Shown here piece after piece: positions 1 through 8,264 of a stretch of DNA of 33,249 nucleotides (position 1 is its first letter; each line of letters opens with the position of its first letter). Source of the stretch: Candidatus Bathyarchaeota archaeon (GTDB lineage: Archaea > Thermoproteota > Bathyarchaeia > 40CM-2-53-6); the NCBI GenBank assembly GCA_005888635.1, contig VBAW01000037.1:1-33249 (forward strand), read 5' to 3'. The translations under genes and the position numbers were made by a program. A model generated the notes under the pieces. The model made no database searches. It had not been told where the DNA came from and saw nothing but the letters and a program-made list of their open reading frames with translations.

Positions 1-13
1 AGCCCGGGCGTTG

Positions 14-217
14 CTAGTTACTCTTCTTGCCCAGGTTGTGGTGCTTTACGTAAGCCCAGATTCTCTTGGTCATCTCAGAGGGGGAAATCTTCTGGCCCTC
101 GCGGCCACCTAGTACGGTAGCTAGGGCAGAGTCCAGCTCGATCCCATAACCTCCGAAGGATGCTTTCTTGGTTGGCGTCAGGTTCACCTCCCTGAACCGA
201 AATACACGGCGTATCAA
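14..217 (-). CDS. Short SWIB/MDM2-like domain protein
   Basis: Small protein of 67 residues if it starts at TTG 217. The C-terminal half (about residues 28-64, with the LATVLGG stretch and the motif KRIWAYVKHHNL) resembles the first half of the SWIB/MDM2 fold, a chromatin or transcription-associated domain. The second half of a normal SWIB domain is absent because a TAG stop follows directly. The start is doubtful: a strong Shine-Dalgarno sequence (AGGGAGGTGA, about 182-191) lies inside the reading frame, which fits initiation at codon CTG 181 or ACG 178 better than TTG 217. The function is unknown; a nucleic-acid or protein-binding role is inferred from the fold only. Confidence 0.55.
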   Translation of the reverse strand: MIRRVFRFREVNLTPTKKASFGGYGIELDSALATVLGGREGQKISPSEMTKRIWAYVKHHNLGKKSN

Positions 218-611
218 TTCCAGCAGGGCGTAGACTGGTCTGAAATCCGCATTGTAACTCCCATTCTACTCGCGGTCGTTACAGGCTTACGTTGCTAACC
301 GCGCACGCGCGATGGTATCTGGGACGAGATCCTGCGTTTTGCCTCTAGTCCGTGTTATCTCTAGGCATTTTGACGAGTGATCTTGGACCTGAAGAGATCT
401 ACTCATAGATGTTGACAAGAAGAGTCCGGATAGTTTTTGTTGCCAAATGCTCGTTATCCTTGCGGCTCCTGCTCGTATCTCGTATTGACAAACTCACGAT
501 TAAAGCCAGAATCAATGGTAGATTCGAAAAATAAGCCCATCCTTGAAGAGTTGTCAGTCTACCCCCCCTCCCGGGGGGTGGCTAGCAAAAATCTTGAGAC
601 CCCTTGCGGAG
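218..611. other. Intergenic spacer, 394 bp
   Basis: I see no convincing gene here. The 82-residue plus-strand frame at 437-685 runs antisense into the ecfT end and has no recognisable features. The spacer separates the ecfT 3' end from the SWIB-like gene and must hold the latter's promoter. It contains the GC hairpin listed separately. No tRNA, box C/D pair or riboswitch was recognised by eye. Confidence 0.6.
561..579 (-). terminator. GC-rich hairpin downstream of ecfT
   Basis: Perfect 7-bp inverted repeat: ACCCCCC at 561-567 and GGGGGGT at 573-579, with a 5-nt loop. It lies about 33 nt past the ecfT stop codon. In the ecfT transcript the sequence ATTTTT (around 590) precedes the hairpin rather than following it, so this is not a canonical intrinsic terminator. 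It could protect the mRNA 3' end or promote termination. The structure is certain, the role is not. Confidence 0.4.
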
Positions 612-1388
612 TTAGAGCACGGGTATCTTGTAATGGAAGTAGACCCAGAAGGAGACAGCGATCATGGCTAGAGACAGTGCGATGATCGCGTAGTCAGCTG
701 GTCGAAGTTTAAGCTGGAAGAGGGAAGTTCTGCCCTCTTTACCCGGGAATCCCCTAGACTCCAATGCCTCGGCAAGCTCAAGACTTCTCCGAATCGCGAT
801 CAACAACAGTGGAATAAGGATCGGGATATAATTCCGAACTCTCTTCAGCAGATTCCCTTTGTCCAGTTCCAGTCCTCTTGACCGTTGAGCATCAACGACT
901 GTCTGGGCGTCAACCGCCAAGGTCGGGACAAGCCTTACCGCTGTCGTGAATGTGAAGGACAGCGCGTTGGGGTATCCGAGCCATCGCCGAGACAACCATC
1001 TAACCGCTCCAATCCGATCCAACGCGAGTCCAAGATCATCCGGAGACGTTGTCATGAAGAAGAGGCTGAATGATGTGAGCAGGACTAGAAACCTGAGAGT
1101 TAGAGCTATCGCAGACAGATATGATCCCGTGAACAGGTTCACGACAAAGATGAGCCCTGAAAGAAAAACTCCCGCTCTAAGCGACAGGGCCCATCTTCTA
1201 GCCACCTTTCCCACAAGCAGCAGTGGAAGCTGGGAGAGGAGCAGTGCAATCATCACGTAAATGTTGGCAAAGAGCAACGCGGGAACTAAGACAGCGATCA
1301 CTATCAGGAATTTTGTCCGCGGATCCAGCAGGTGAACTGGAGTCTTCAGCGTTGAGAACTTGAATCCTTCAAGAGTTCTGAGCGACAC
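612..1388 (-). CDS. ecfT: ECF transporter transmembrane subunit EcfT
   Basis: Integral membrane scaffold of an energy-coupling factor transporter (CbiQ/EcfT family). It couples ATP hydrolysis by the EcfA pair to a substrate-binding S-component. At 258 residues it is of usual length. The hydrophobic segments at about 28-55, 70-110 and the C-terminal end (235-253) are membrane helices. The two coupling-helix motifs expected for EcfT appear as QRSRG (around residue 168) and ALESRGFPG (around 210). The GTG start overlaps the upstream ATPase gene by 20 nt and is preceded by GGAGG. The substrate cannot be deduced because no S-component lies in the window. Confidence 0.93.
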   Translation of the reverse strand: MSLRTLEGFKFSTLKTPVHLLDPRTKFLIVIAVLVPALLFANIYVMIALLLSQLPLLLVGKVARRWALSLRAGVFLSGLIFVVNLFTGSYLSAIALTLRFLVLLTSFSLFFMTTSPDDLGLALDRIGAVRWLSRRWLGYPNALSFTFTTAVRLVPTLAVDAQTVVDAQRSRGLELDKGNLLKRVRNYIPILIPLLLIAIRRSLELAEALESRGFPGKEGRTSLFQLKLRPADYAIIALSLAMIAVSFWVYFHYKIPVL

Positions 1389-2211
1389 GGACCTTCGCCT
1401 CCGAAAGTTTCTCCTCTAACAATATCCTGGCTCTGTGAACGTCAACAACATCGCTTGGAAGCCCATATTTCGTTAGTTCGCCGAAAAGCCGGCTCATCTG
1501 TGGCCTGACCAGAGACGCCTTCTTTACCAGTTCATCCTTTGACAGGACAGAATCAGCCGGACCCTGGGCGACGATCCTTCCTTGCGACAAGAGTATGACC
1601 TTCGGATTGGATTCTGCAACGAACTCGACATCGTGGGTAATCATAACCACAGCCTTCCCCTGCGAGTACAACTGGAGGATGAAGTTGCGCAGCCGCTCCT
1701 TCTGCTGGTAATCCTGACCGATCGTAGGCTCGTCCAGAATCAGATAATCCGGCTCGGTCGCGAGGATGGCGGCAAGTGCGACTCTCTTCCTCTCGCCTCC
1801 ACTGAGGAGGAACGGCGATGTCTCAGCATATTCTGACAAGCCCAGAGCCTCCAGGGTCCGTATCACTTGGTTGTGAACTACCTCCGGCGCGAATCCGAAG
1901 TTTTTCAGTCCGAAAGCAACTTCGTCCTTGACCGTCTCCGAAAATAGTAGATGGTCCGGGTTTTGAAAGACGAGCCCTACCTTCCTCGACAGTCTGGCCA
2001 CGCTAACCTTCCGCGTATCATCCCCGTCCACCAAGACCCTCCCTTGCGATGGTTTCAACAGCCCGTTCAGATGCTTGGCGAGAGTAGTCTTTCCAGCGCC
2101 GTTCTCGCCCATTATCGCGATGAAGTCACCACCCTCGAGGTTCAAGTCGATATCTTGTAAGGCTCTCTGACCAGAGCGGTAGGTGAACGAGACCTTCTCA
2201 AGGGTAATCAC
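1369..2211 (-). CDS. ecfA2: ECF transporter ATP-binding protein EcfA (second copy)
   Basis: ABC ATPase of 280 residues. It has Walker A GENGAGKT (35-42), a Q-loop in VFQNPDH, signature [13 protein letters not shown], Walker B YLILDEPT and the switch histidine in MITHD. It pairs with the neighbouring ATPase to power EcfT. The GTG start overlaps the TGA of the upstream ATPase (GTGA), and the 3' end overlaps ecfT, so translation is probably coupled across the three genes. A GGAGG lies 12 nt upstream of the start, slightly far. The C-terminal extension of about 50 residues after the core is common in EcfA proteins. Confidence 0.93.
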   Translation of the reverse strand: MITLEKVSFTYRSGQRALQDIDLNLEGGDFIAIMGENGAGKTTLAKHLNGLLKPSQGRVLVDGDDTRKVSVARLSRKVGLVFQNPDHLLFSETVKDEVAFGLKNFGFAPEVVHNQVIRTLEALGLSEYAETSPFLLSGGERKRVALAAILATEPDYLILDEPTIGQDYQQKERLRNFILQLYSQGKAVVMITHDVEFVAESNPKVILLSQGRIVAQGPADSVLSKDELVKKASLVRPQMSRLFGELTKYGLPSDVVDVHRARILLEEKLSEAKVRVAQNS

Positions 2212-3074
2212 TGACTCATCATTCCTCCTAAGGATGACGCAGCGTCTTCTACCCGGGTCGGAACTTTCCCCGACACCAATCCGTCACGTCGAAGCGCAGC
2301 CCACAGAAGACTCACTCGGGGAATTCCAACACCCAATCCGGCCAGCAGATCGAACTTTTCGTCGAGAGTTTCTTCGAGATCCCCGTCGGCGACGATCTTC
2401 CCAGCGTCCATGACAACGATCCGCTCAGCGTATCTCGCGACGAGATCCAGACGATGCTCCACAACAACAATGGTGAGTCCCAGCTCTCTCCGCAGGTCAT
2501 CTGTAGCCCTCATCACTTCTTCTGCAGTCCGAGGATCAAGGAACGATGTAGGTTCGTCTAGGACGATCACTGAGGGCTTCATCGCTAAAACCCCTGCGAG
2601 AGCCACTCTCTGCTGCTGGCCCCCGGACAGCTCGTAGGGCGCCAGATCTCTCAGCGGCAGGGTGCCGGTTACATTCATCGCCTCATCTACTCTCTGTCTA
2701 ATCTCTTCCCTGCTCAAACCCAGATTCTCGGGCCCGAAGGCGATATCCTTCTCTACTGTCAGGGCGAACAATTGATTCTCAGGATTCTGAAACACGTACC
2801 CCACTCTACGGGAGAGTTCACTTGTGAGCTGAGTCGTCACACTTAGACCGTCGACAAGCAATTCACCCGTCCATTCTCCCTGATAGAAATTGGGAATCAG
2901 CCCGTTTAGACACCGACAGAGGCTTGTCTTTCCACAGCCGCTAGGGCCGGTTAGAAGTATGAACTCGTCTTCTCTGATGGATAGATCTATGCCTTGAATG
3001 GCCGCCCTTCGCGCGCCGACGTACTGGAACCCGAGATTTTTCGCGATAATGATCTCTCTGGGGGCATTGGCCAC
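2208..3074 (-). CDS. ecfA1: ECF transporter ATP-binding protein EcfA (first copy)
   Basis: ABC ATPase of 288 residues with Walker A GPSGCGKT (43-50), VFQNPEN Q-loop, signature LSGGQQQRVALAG, Walker B VIVLDEPTS and the switch histidine in VVEHRLD. It is the first gene of the three-gene ECF block, 58 nt downstream of the DHH phosphoesterase gene. The block could therefore be read from its own promoter or as the tail of the long exosome operon; I see no strong TATA box in the gap. The start is GTG 3074. The family role (transport of vitamins or metal ions with an S-component) is known; the substrate here is not. Confidence 0.93.
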   Translation of the reverse strand: MANAPREIIIAKNLGFQYVGARRAAIQGIDLSIREDEFILLTGPSGCGKTSLCRCLNGLIPNFYQGEWTGELLVDGLSVTTQLTSELSRRVGYVFQNPENQLFALTVEKDIAFGPENLGLSREEIRQRVDEAMNVTGTLPLRDLAPYELSGGQQQRVALAGVLAMKPSVIVLDEPTSFLDPRTAEEVMRATDDLRRELGLTIVVVEHRLDLVARYAERIVVMDAGKIVADGDLEETLDEKFDLLAGLGVGIPRVSLLWAALRRDGLVSGKVPTRVEDAASSLGGMMSQ

Positions 3075-3132
3075 GACCTACTCACTTTCGGGTTGCTACT
3101 CTATCTTGGAAGATTCCGACTAGCGTGCTATA

Positions 3133-4176
3133 TTAGGTCTGGAATGGCCCAGCAGACTCTCTGAGAACATCAACACAGATTTTCAAGATATCCTGTACCT
3201 GCCCAGGAACCGATAACCCGGCTGCTGTAGGATGACCGCCTCCAACCCCTCCTAGCTTCTTCCCGATGGGGATCGAAAGGTCTCTCGCCAAGTGGACCCC
3301 TGTCTTGTTGTGGAAATCCTCTGTAGCTCTCATGTTTACGCGAACTCTGTCTTTAGATTCTCCCGCTACAAAAGCGACGTGAGCTCCAAGGGACAATAAC
3401 GCACGCGCGGCTGATGATTGATAAGAACCTAGGTCGGACGTGGCGACAATCCAGTTGCCCATCAAGATTATTTGGGATCGTCCTGCGGCTTTGAGACGAG
3501 CGACACGTTCGGATCTGCTCATCGGAGTTGACAGGATTTCTGATAGCCGTCTCGGGTCCGCCCCAGCCTTAACCAGCCCAGCGGCGACGTTGAAGGTCGA
3601 TTCTCTTGCCAGCAAGAAGTGCTTCGTCTCGACGAATATCGCGGCAAGCAGCGCCCGCGCTTCTGCCATGCCAGGCTCCGTCTTGGAGGCGCGAAAGAGT
3701 TGGTACACTACTTCGGCGGCTGCAGCAGCAGACTCGTCTACGATCATCAACGAGGCGATCTTCGTGGTGTCGGGGTGTGGATGATGGTGATCAATTACAA
3801 TTATTGGTATCTCGCCATGCAGGATCTTTTCTCCGATCTTTCCTAGCTGGTCTGGTGTGTTTGTATCGATTAAGATGGCCGCGTCCATGCCTGGGGGGAG
3901 GATTCCGTCGGGCGTGGCTATTCCCAAGTTTTCAAGCAGTTGTTTCGTTGAGGAGCTTACTCCTTCTGGGCAGACAATCTTTGTCGAGATCGCAGCTGAG
4001 AGCGTCTTCAGCAACGTTTGAAGCGCGAATGCGGAACATGTAGCGTCAGGATCCGCATTCTGGTGACAGAGTATGGCAATGACGTTTGATGATTTGATGT
4101 TGGAGATGAGCGATCGGAGATTCGAAGCCCAGCTGGTCCTTTCGATCTCGGTGGACTTCAGAGGATTATCTCTCAA
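3133..4176 (-). CDS. DHH-family phosphoesterase (NrnA-like)
   Basis: Predicted metal-dependent phosphoesterase of 347 residues, related to oligoribonuclease/pAp phosphatase NrnA. It has the DHH motifs in order: HQNADPDA (38-45), an aspartate in ILIDTN (104), DHHHPHP (129-135), and the DHHA1 motif GGVGGGHPTAAG near the C-terminus. Such enzymes degrade short RNA or nucleotide products, which fits its place at the end of the proteasome-exosome operon. The start TTG 4176 overlaps the prefoldin stop (TTGA), with no clear ribosome binding site, so a slightly later start is possible. A second DHH protein of the RecJ type is encoded at 26884-28329. Confidence 0.88.
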   Translation of the reverse strand: MRDNPLKSTEIERTSWASNLRSLISNIKSSNVIAILCHQNADPDATCSAFALQTLLKTLSAAISTKIVCPEGVSSSTKQLLENLGIATPDGILPPGMDAAILIDTNTPDQLGKIGEKILHGEIPIIVIDHHHPHPDTTKIASLMIVDESAAAAAEVVYQLFRASKTEPGMAEARALLAAIFVETKHFLLARESTFNVAAGLVKAGADPRRLSEILSTPMSRSERVARLKAAGRSQIILMGNWIVATSDLGSYQSSAARALLSLGAHVAFVAGESKDRVRVNMRATEDFHNKTGVHLARDLSIPIGKKLGGVGGGHPTAAGLSVPGQVQDILKICVDVLRESAGPFQT

Positions 4177-4538
4177 TTAGACGAGCTGGTTGGTCTGAGC
4201 TTCTCCTGCAGTTTCCCTTGAAGCTCCTTGATTCTTTCCTTGGTTCTCTCTTCCTGGCGACCAAGCACTGTAATCCTGGTTCCCAGCAGCTCTTTTCTCT
4301 CTTTGAGCTCTGTCAAGAGTGTCTGCCGGTCCGACTTGACCAGGAGGCTTCCCACGCTCTTGTATACGGGAGTCTGGTCAGTAACCTTGTCGAGTTCCGA
4401 GACGGCCTTGTCTGTTTCTGAGGCTTCGATCTCAAGCTGTTGTTTCTGGGTCATTACCGCCTGCAATGTCTGCTGTAGTTGCTGTAGTCTGCCGAGTTGT
4501 TCTTGTAACTGTGGTGGAAGCTCAACCTCTTCGGTCAA
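4173..4538 (-). CDS. pfdB: Prefoldin beta subunit
   Basis: Archaeal prefoldin beta, 121 residues, the usual size. Two long amphipathic coiled-coil segments (about 8-55 and 75-115) flank the short beta-hairpin region around PVYKSVGSLLVK (54-68), which is the family signature. The chaperone assembles as an alpha2-beta4 hexamer in the cytosol and hands unfolded proteins to the thermosome. TTG start with AGGTAG about 5 nt upstream. The 3' end overlaps the DHH gene by 4 nt. Its position in the exosome superoperon is conserved in many archaea. Confidence 0.93.
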   Translation of the reverse strand: MTEEVELPPQLQEQLGRLQQLQQTLQAVMTQKQQLEIEASETDKAVSELDKVTDQTPVYKSVGSLLVKSDRQTLLTELKERKELLGTRITVLGRQEERTKERIKELQGKLQEKLRPTSSSN

Positions 4539-4562
4539 AAGTACTACCTGATGATCTCGAAA

Positions 4563-4913
4563 TCATTCACCGTTTCTCTCCCTATAAAAGGGTGCAACAA
4601 CATTCACGGTCTTTACTGCTACGGTGACGAACCGGAGAAAAGTGTTGGACGCTGCTCGCAACGCGACGATATCATCTGCGAAGATTTGCAATTCCAGAGT
4701 TCTGCCCCTCCGTTTCACGGAGACATGGGATCTGAATCCTGATGGTTGCTTTGTCTCAGGCAGGAGAGATCTGTAGACGGTTTCGGCGACTTTCGATGAT
4801 GGCAGGCCGATTTCTATCGTGATCTCTGCAGAAGCGTTCTCGGATCTACTCTTCCGCGGGAGTCTCCGCTTCTCCCTGGGCTTGCTGTTCGCTCTTCGCC
4901 TCAACTTTCTCAA
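4563..4913 (-). CDS. pcc1: KEOPS subunit Pcc1 (first paralogue)
   Basis: Pcc1/CTAG-family small protein, the dimerisation subunit of KEOPS, which makes t6A on tRNA position 37. The core starts near AEITIEIGLPSS and contains VAETVYRSLLPE and ALRAASNTFLRFV, matching the family pattern of two helices packed on a beta sheet. The longest frame (116 residues, TTG 4913) adds a very basic N-terminus that overlaps the eL37 tail by 68 nt. That part is probably not real, but no ATG or GTG exists further in, so the true start is uncertain. A paralogue lies at 26633-26887, and Kae1 and Bud32 are also in the window. Confidence 0.85.
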   Translation of the reverse strand: MRKLRRRANSKPREKRRLPRKSRSENASAEITIEIGLPSSKVAETVYRSLLPETKQPSGFRSHVSVKRRGRTLELQIFADDIVALRAASNTFLRFVTVAVKTVNVVAPFYRERNGE

Positions 4914-5286
4914 CAGGCTCAGCTGGAGCCCTCCTTCTCCTCGCTCTTGGCTTCTTTATCGCGACGACCATCGACGGGGCAACTCGGGCACCGCCTCTAA
5001 GACTGTCAAGCTCCGTGGACAACGTGGAAGGACTCATGAGTCCTCGCGTAGCTCGAGCAGCTATTTCTCCAAGCTTTGTCGTCGGAGCGTAGGCACCTCC
5101 CGCGAACTTGTATCCGCATTTTCTGCAGTGCCAGACTCCTACACTCCATCTCTTTACACTCCTAAACATACACCTAGGACATTCGTGTTTGGAACGGAGA
5201 CCAGTAACTATTGCAATGTACCGGCGTCGAGTAACCGTACCATATCGTGCGCCGAAACCGCCTGCTAAGCCGGTTTTGCGAGTCAT
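4846..5286 (-). CDS. rpl37ae: Ribosomal protein eL37 (L37Ae-type, zinc ribbon) with long tail
   Basis: Large-subunit ribosomal protein of the L37Ae (eL43) family. The first 85 residues have the family features: basic N-terminus (GGFGARYGTVTRRR) and a zinc ribbon with Cys36, Cys39, Cys54 and Cys57, followed by FAGGAYAPTT. The usual protein has about 90 residues; this one has 146. The extra C-terminus is low-complexity, first basic (RARRRR) and then acidic and Glu/Ala-rich. The ATG start overlaps the rrp42 stop. The RNA polymerase subunit P gene that often follows eL43 in this operon is missing; the next gene is pcc1. Confidence 0.93.
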   Translation of the reverse strand: MTRKTGLAGGFGARYGTVTRRRYIAIVTGLRSKHECPRCMFRSVKRWSVGVWHCRKCGYKFAGGAYAPTTKLGEIAARATRGLMSPSTLSTELDSLRGGARVAPSMVVAIKKPRARRRRAPAEPVEKVEAKSEQQAQGEAETPAEE

Positions 5287-6104
5287 CAGCCTTTCGCCGC
5301 GGCCATTACCTTGGCCCGGTTCTCTGCTGCCTTTGCAACTGCCAAGTTGACGGCCCTTTTCAATTCATCCGGGATAAAGCCATAGAGTCCTCCCTTCTGC
5401 ATCGCACATAGGTGGCCGTTCTTGTCTATCGTCACTGTTAGCCTCGCGCTCATCACCTGCTCCTCTTCCAGTGATGGATCTACGACGATTGTCTTGTCGA
5501 TCTTGGCGAAAGTAACCGCGACTGGGTGATTGTTGAGGGGTAGTTGATGATGTCCGCCCTTTTCGATCACTTCATCGCCCTTCATTTCCATCTTGGCGAC
5601 CTTTGAATTGGCGAGTGCTGCTAGGGCGGCCATGGATGCTGCATCAATCAGATTGCCGTCGTGATCGAGCACGTAGACGTCAACGTAAACAACTTGGACC
5701 TTCTTTCCTTTCTGGATTACCAGGGATTTCAGATCGATAGCCTTGGACTCTCTTATCCCTCTGTCAACGACCCTGGAGAGTTCGATCGCCGCTTCGCTGG
5801 GGGGCCCCATCTCGAAGGATGGCGACGCGAGCGGGACTAGTTCCGCGTTCACGGTAAGGACTCCTTCTTCTGGGGTGTCTGGGAAGGGCTCGCCAGTCTC
5901 GATCTTTATCCCCGCAAGAACTTTTGATTTGCCTAGGTAGACTTGGGCTGAACCGTTTGCCTTTTCAATAAGCCCTACTTGGATCTGGATTGGTCTGTAG
6001 CTTTCTAGCCCTCTCTCGTCAATCCGTTTGCCCTTTGTAACCAGATCCACCACAGTCTTCTGTTCCAATTTGGCCACTGGTGGAAGTTGGGGAGTTGCTG
6101 ACAC
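5286..6104 (-). CDS. rrp42: Exosome complex subunit Rrp42
   Basis: RNase PH-fold protein of 272 residues, the non-catalytic partner of Rrp41 in the hexameric exosome ring. It starts with the typical region around GKRIDERGLESYRPI, followed by GSAQVYLGKSKVLAGIK. It lacks the catalytic aspartate context seen in Rrp41. The C-terminal helix (ELKRAVNLAVAKAAENR) matches family length. The GTG start overlaps the rrp41 TAG stop by one base, and the stop overlaps the eL37 start, so translational coupling is likely. GGAG lies 11 nt upstream of the start. Confidence 0.95.
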   Translation of the reverse strand: MSATPQLPPVAKLEQKTVVDLVTKGKRIDERGLESYRPIQIQVGLIEKANGSAQVYLGKSKVLAGIKIETGEPFPDTPEEGVLTVNAELVPLASPSFEMGPPSEAAIELSRVVDRGIRESKAIDLKSLVIQKGKKVQVVYVDVYVLDHDGNLIDAASMAALAALANSKVAKMEMKGDEVIEKGGHHQLPLNNHPVAVTFAKIDKTIVVDPSLEEEQVMSARLTVTIDKNGHLCAMQKGGLYGFIPDELKRAVNLAVAKAAENRAKVMAAAKG

Positions 6105-6880
6105 TAGGCGACTATCTCCGGTTCCTCTCTTTCCTCAACCGCGTCTTTGATGGTCGCGTACTTCTTCTTGAGAGTCTCTCTCTGCATACTGTGTATTGTC
6201 TTGCAAGCTTCCATGGCCATAGATAGTCCCTGCTCAAACTCGGCAGTAGTGAGATTACCGTCCATTTGTAGAAGTGTCACAAGCCCCATGTTGGGTACGA
6301 GGGCAACTGGTAGATCTGCGTCCCCGTACTTGTCTTCCGCGTCAGACAAGTCAAGCGCCATCTTTCCTTGAATCTTTCCCACTGCACAAGCCGCAACCAA
6401 TTCCTTCATCGGGATTCCGGCATCAGCAAGCGCGAGTGAAGCTGCTGTGATCCCGGCGCAGCGCGATCCACCGTCAGACTGGAGTACTTCTATGAAAACA
6501 TCTATCGTAGTTCGAGGGTACAGGTCCGTTAGGACGACTGGTTCGAGAGATTCTCGGATGACTTTGGAGAGCTCCATTTCGCGTCTAGAAGGCGCGGGCG
6601 ATTTTCTCTCGTCAACTGAGAATGGCGCCATGTGGTACCTGCATCTTATGACCGCTCTTTCCGGCATTGCGATGTGTTTGGGATGAGCTTCTCTCGGACC
6701 ATACACCGCGACAAGGATCTTGTTCTTTCCCTGTTCTATGTAGGCGGAGCCATCGGCCTTGTCTAGGAGTCCGACTTCTAGTTTCAAGGGCCGTAATTGG
6801 TCTAAGCGACGGCCATCGATCCGCAAACCTTTCTCATCGATCAGTTTTTCAGGCTGTTTGGGTTCCGGCAACTTGTTCAA
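6104..6880 (-). CDS. rrp41: Exosome complex exonuclease Rrp41
   Basis: Catalytic RNase PH-like subunit (258 residues) of the archaeal exosome; it degrades RNA phosphorolytically 3' to 5'. It has GLRIDGRRLDQLRPL near the N-terminus, the RNA/phosphate-binding arginine region (RCRYHMAPFS, REMELSKVIRESLEP), GSRCAGITAASLALADAG, and the active-site acidic stretch EDKYGDADLPVA. The TTG start at 6880 lies inside the rrp4 3' end (32-nt overlap). A shorter start is possible because the conserved region begins near KLIDEKGLRIDGR. Confidence 0.95.
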   Translation of the reverse strand: MNKLPEPKQPEKLIDEKGLRIDGRRLDQLRPLKLEVGLLDKADGSAYIEQGKNKILVAVYGPREAHPKHIAMPERAVIRCRYHMAPFSVDERKSPAPSRREMELSKVIRESLEPVVLTDLYPRTTIDVFIEVLQSDGGSRCAGITAASLALADAGIPMKELVAACAVGKIQGKMALDLSDAEDKYGDADLPVALVPNMGLVTLLQMDGNLTTAEFEQGLSMAMEACKTIHSMQRETLKKKYATIKDAVEEREEPEIVA

Positions 6881-7562
6881 CCATCCTAGATTTCGATATC
6901 ATTTCCCTTATCCGGTCGGTAAGTCCTCTCGTATGTGCTTCACGTTCAACCATGTATATGGCTTCTACCGCGACTCTCTCGTCCTCTGGAGACTTGCCCC
7001 AGACGAGCACGACTCCGTTCTGACCTACAGTAATCTGGCATCTCGTCTCGTTCTTCAGCATACTAATCATCGAGCCCTTTCTTCCAATAAGGCGCGGAAT
7101 CTTAGCGGCACTTATCTCGACGACCCGGCCTGTTGATATTTTCCCGAGTCCCGGACCTTTTGCGGTTAGGAGAGGATCTCTGGTTCTGTCAAAGTCGAGT
7201 ACTTCTGCTAACACCATGTCTCCAACATCGAAGCTGGACGAAAGATCCCGTCGCCTCGGCCCTCTTGGACCAGGCGTCTCAGAGGCAGGGAGCATTGCCT
7301 CGTAAGGTGCCCGAATGTCCACAGACCATCCCGATAATCCAATGTCGACTATTCGACCGCCGACTAAGTCACCTGCACGTGGGAAGTATCCGCCCTTTAA
7401 GGGAACAACGAAGACTCTGTTACCGTCCACTTCCAAGATCCCGATGCAAGCCGAGAATATCTGGGTTCCAATCTTGTACGCATTGTCCCCAAGGAGATGA
7501 TCGCCCTCTGCGAGAAGTTCTCCTGGAGCCACCACTTGTTTTGGTTCTGCTACAAGGACCAA
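6849..7562 (-). CDS. rrp4: Exosome RNA-binding subunit Rrp4
   Basis: Exosome cap protein of 237 residues that guides RNA into the Rrp41/Rrp42 ring. The N-terminal domain contains VVAPGELLAEGD. The S1 domain (about 65-145) contains YFPRAGDLVGGRI. The KH domain follows, with the GxxG loop in IGRKGSMI and RCQITVGQNGVVLVWG. TTG start with AGGTAG about 6 nt upstream. The gene begins 12 nt after the SBDS stop. The order SBDS-rrp4-rrp41-rrp42 is a well known archaeal arrangement. Confidence 0.95.
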   Translation of the reverse strand: MVLVAEPKQVVAPGELLAEGDHLLGDNAYKIGTQIFSACIGILEVDGNRVFVVPLKGGYFPRAGDLVGGRIVDIGLSGWSVDIRAPYEAMLPASETPGPRGPRRRDLSSSFDVGDMVLAEVLDFDRTRDPLLTAKGPGLGKISTGRVVEISAAKIPRLIGRKGSMISMLKNETRCQITVGQNGVVLVWGKSPEDERVAVEAIYMVEREAHTRGLTDRIREMISKSRMVEQVAGTQTA

Positions 7563-7574
7563 TCTCCGCTACCT

Positions 7575-8264
7575 CTATGTTAAGACCTTCGACTGAATAG
7601 TTCCCTGGGTCAGTCTCCCAACTTTGTCAATGAATGAGCCATACATCCCCGCAGGCATTTCAATAACGGCCATTAGAGAGCCGTCTGACTGCCACTCCTC
7701 CCGACTGACAGTCCCGAAGCTCTTGAACGCGTTATATGCTCTCGCTGCATGCTCAGGAAAAACCTTGACAGCGATACGCATCTGCTCCATCTTCAAAGGA
7801 AGAATGGGTCTCAACTCTTCAATAACCAACTTCGCCTGTTCTTCAGCACTCTTGTAAGGATCGATTGAGAGACGAACCTGTCCCATTGCTTGCTCGATTC
7901 TCAACGGCGGATGGGGAGTCCCGGTTCGAGGATCGATGGCGTTGCGGGTGATTATGGTCACGATCTGTCGTCTCTTTTCCTCAATGAGCTGCCGGCGCTG
8001 TTCAGTGGTGAGCTGTAATTCGCCGCTCTTCATTACCTCCTCGGCGATTTTTTGTGGGTCGGTCGAACCGAAGTGTTTCTGAAGCTTCTCTTCAGAGGCC
8101 CTAGTGCCCTTACTTGAGTCTGAGTATATTTCCTCGATTAGAAGCACTTGTGAGATGGGCACTTGTTTTCCAAGCTTGTAGTCTAATGCTGGCTCGGGTT
8201 TTACCAGTATTTCGAAGTGGTCTTGTCCTTTTGTTAGGCGAGCGGTTGTGTACTTGTCACTCAT
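7575..8264 (-). CDS. sbds: Ribosome maturation protein SBDS
   Basis: Archaeal SBDS orthologue, 229 residues, usual length. The N-terminal domain carries KYTTARLTKGQDHFEILV, the middle helical domain includes RQIVTIITRNAIDPRTGTP, and the C-terminal ferredoxin-like domain ends with IEMPAGMYGSFIDKVG. In eukaryotes SBDS, with an EF-2-like GTPase, releases eIF6 from the 60S subunit; the archaeal protein is assumed to act in late large-subunit maturation. The ATG overlaps the psmA TGA (ATGA). Its place between proteasome and exosome genes is conserved. Confidence 0.95.
   Translation of the reverse strand: MSDKYTTARLTKGQDHFEILVKPEPALDYKLGKQVPISQVLLIEEIYSDSSKGTRASEEKLQKHFGSTDPQKIAEEVMKSGELQLTTEQRRQLIEEKRRQIVTIITRNAIDPRTGTPHPPLRIEQAMGQVRLSIDPYKSAEEQAKLVIEELRPILPLKMEQMRIAVKVFPEHAARAYNAFKSFGTVSREEWQSDGSLMAVIEMPAGMYGSFIDKVGRLTQGTIQSKVLT

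Noticed and set aside
437-685. 82-residue plus-strand frame
   Set aside because: It crosses the ecfT 3' end on the opposite strand, contains the GC hairpin and has no recognisable pattern.
3606-4043. 145-residue frame antisense to the DHH gene, and a similar 149-residue frame at 4819-5268
   Set aside because: Both are opposite well supported genes, with Arg/Ser-rich low-complexity sequence typical of shadow frames.
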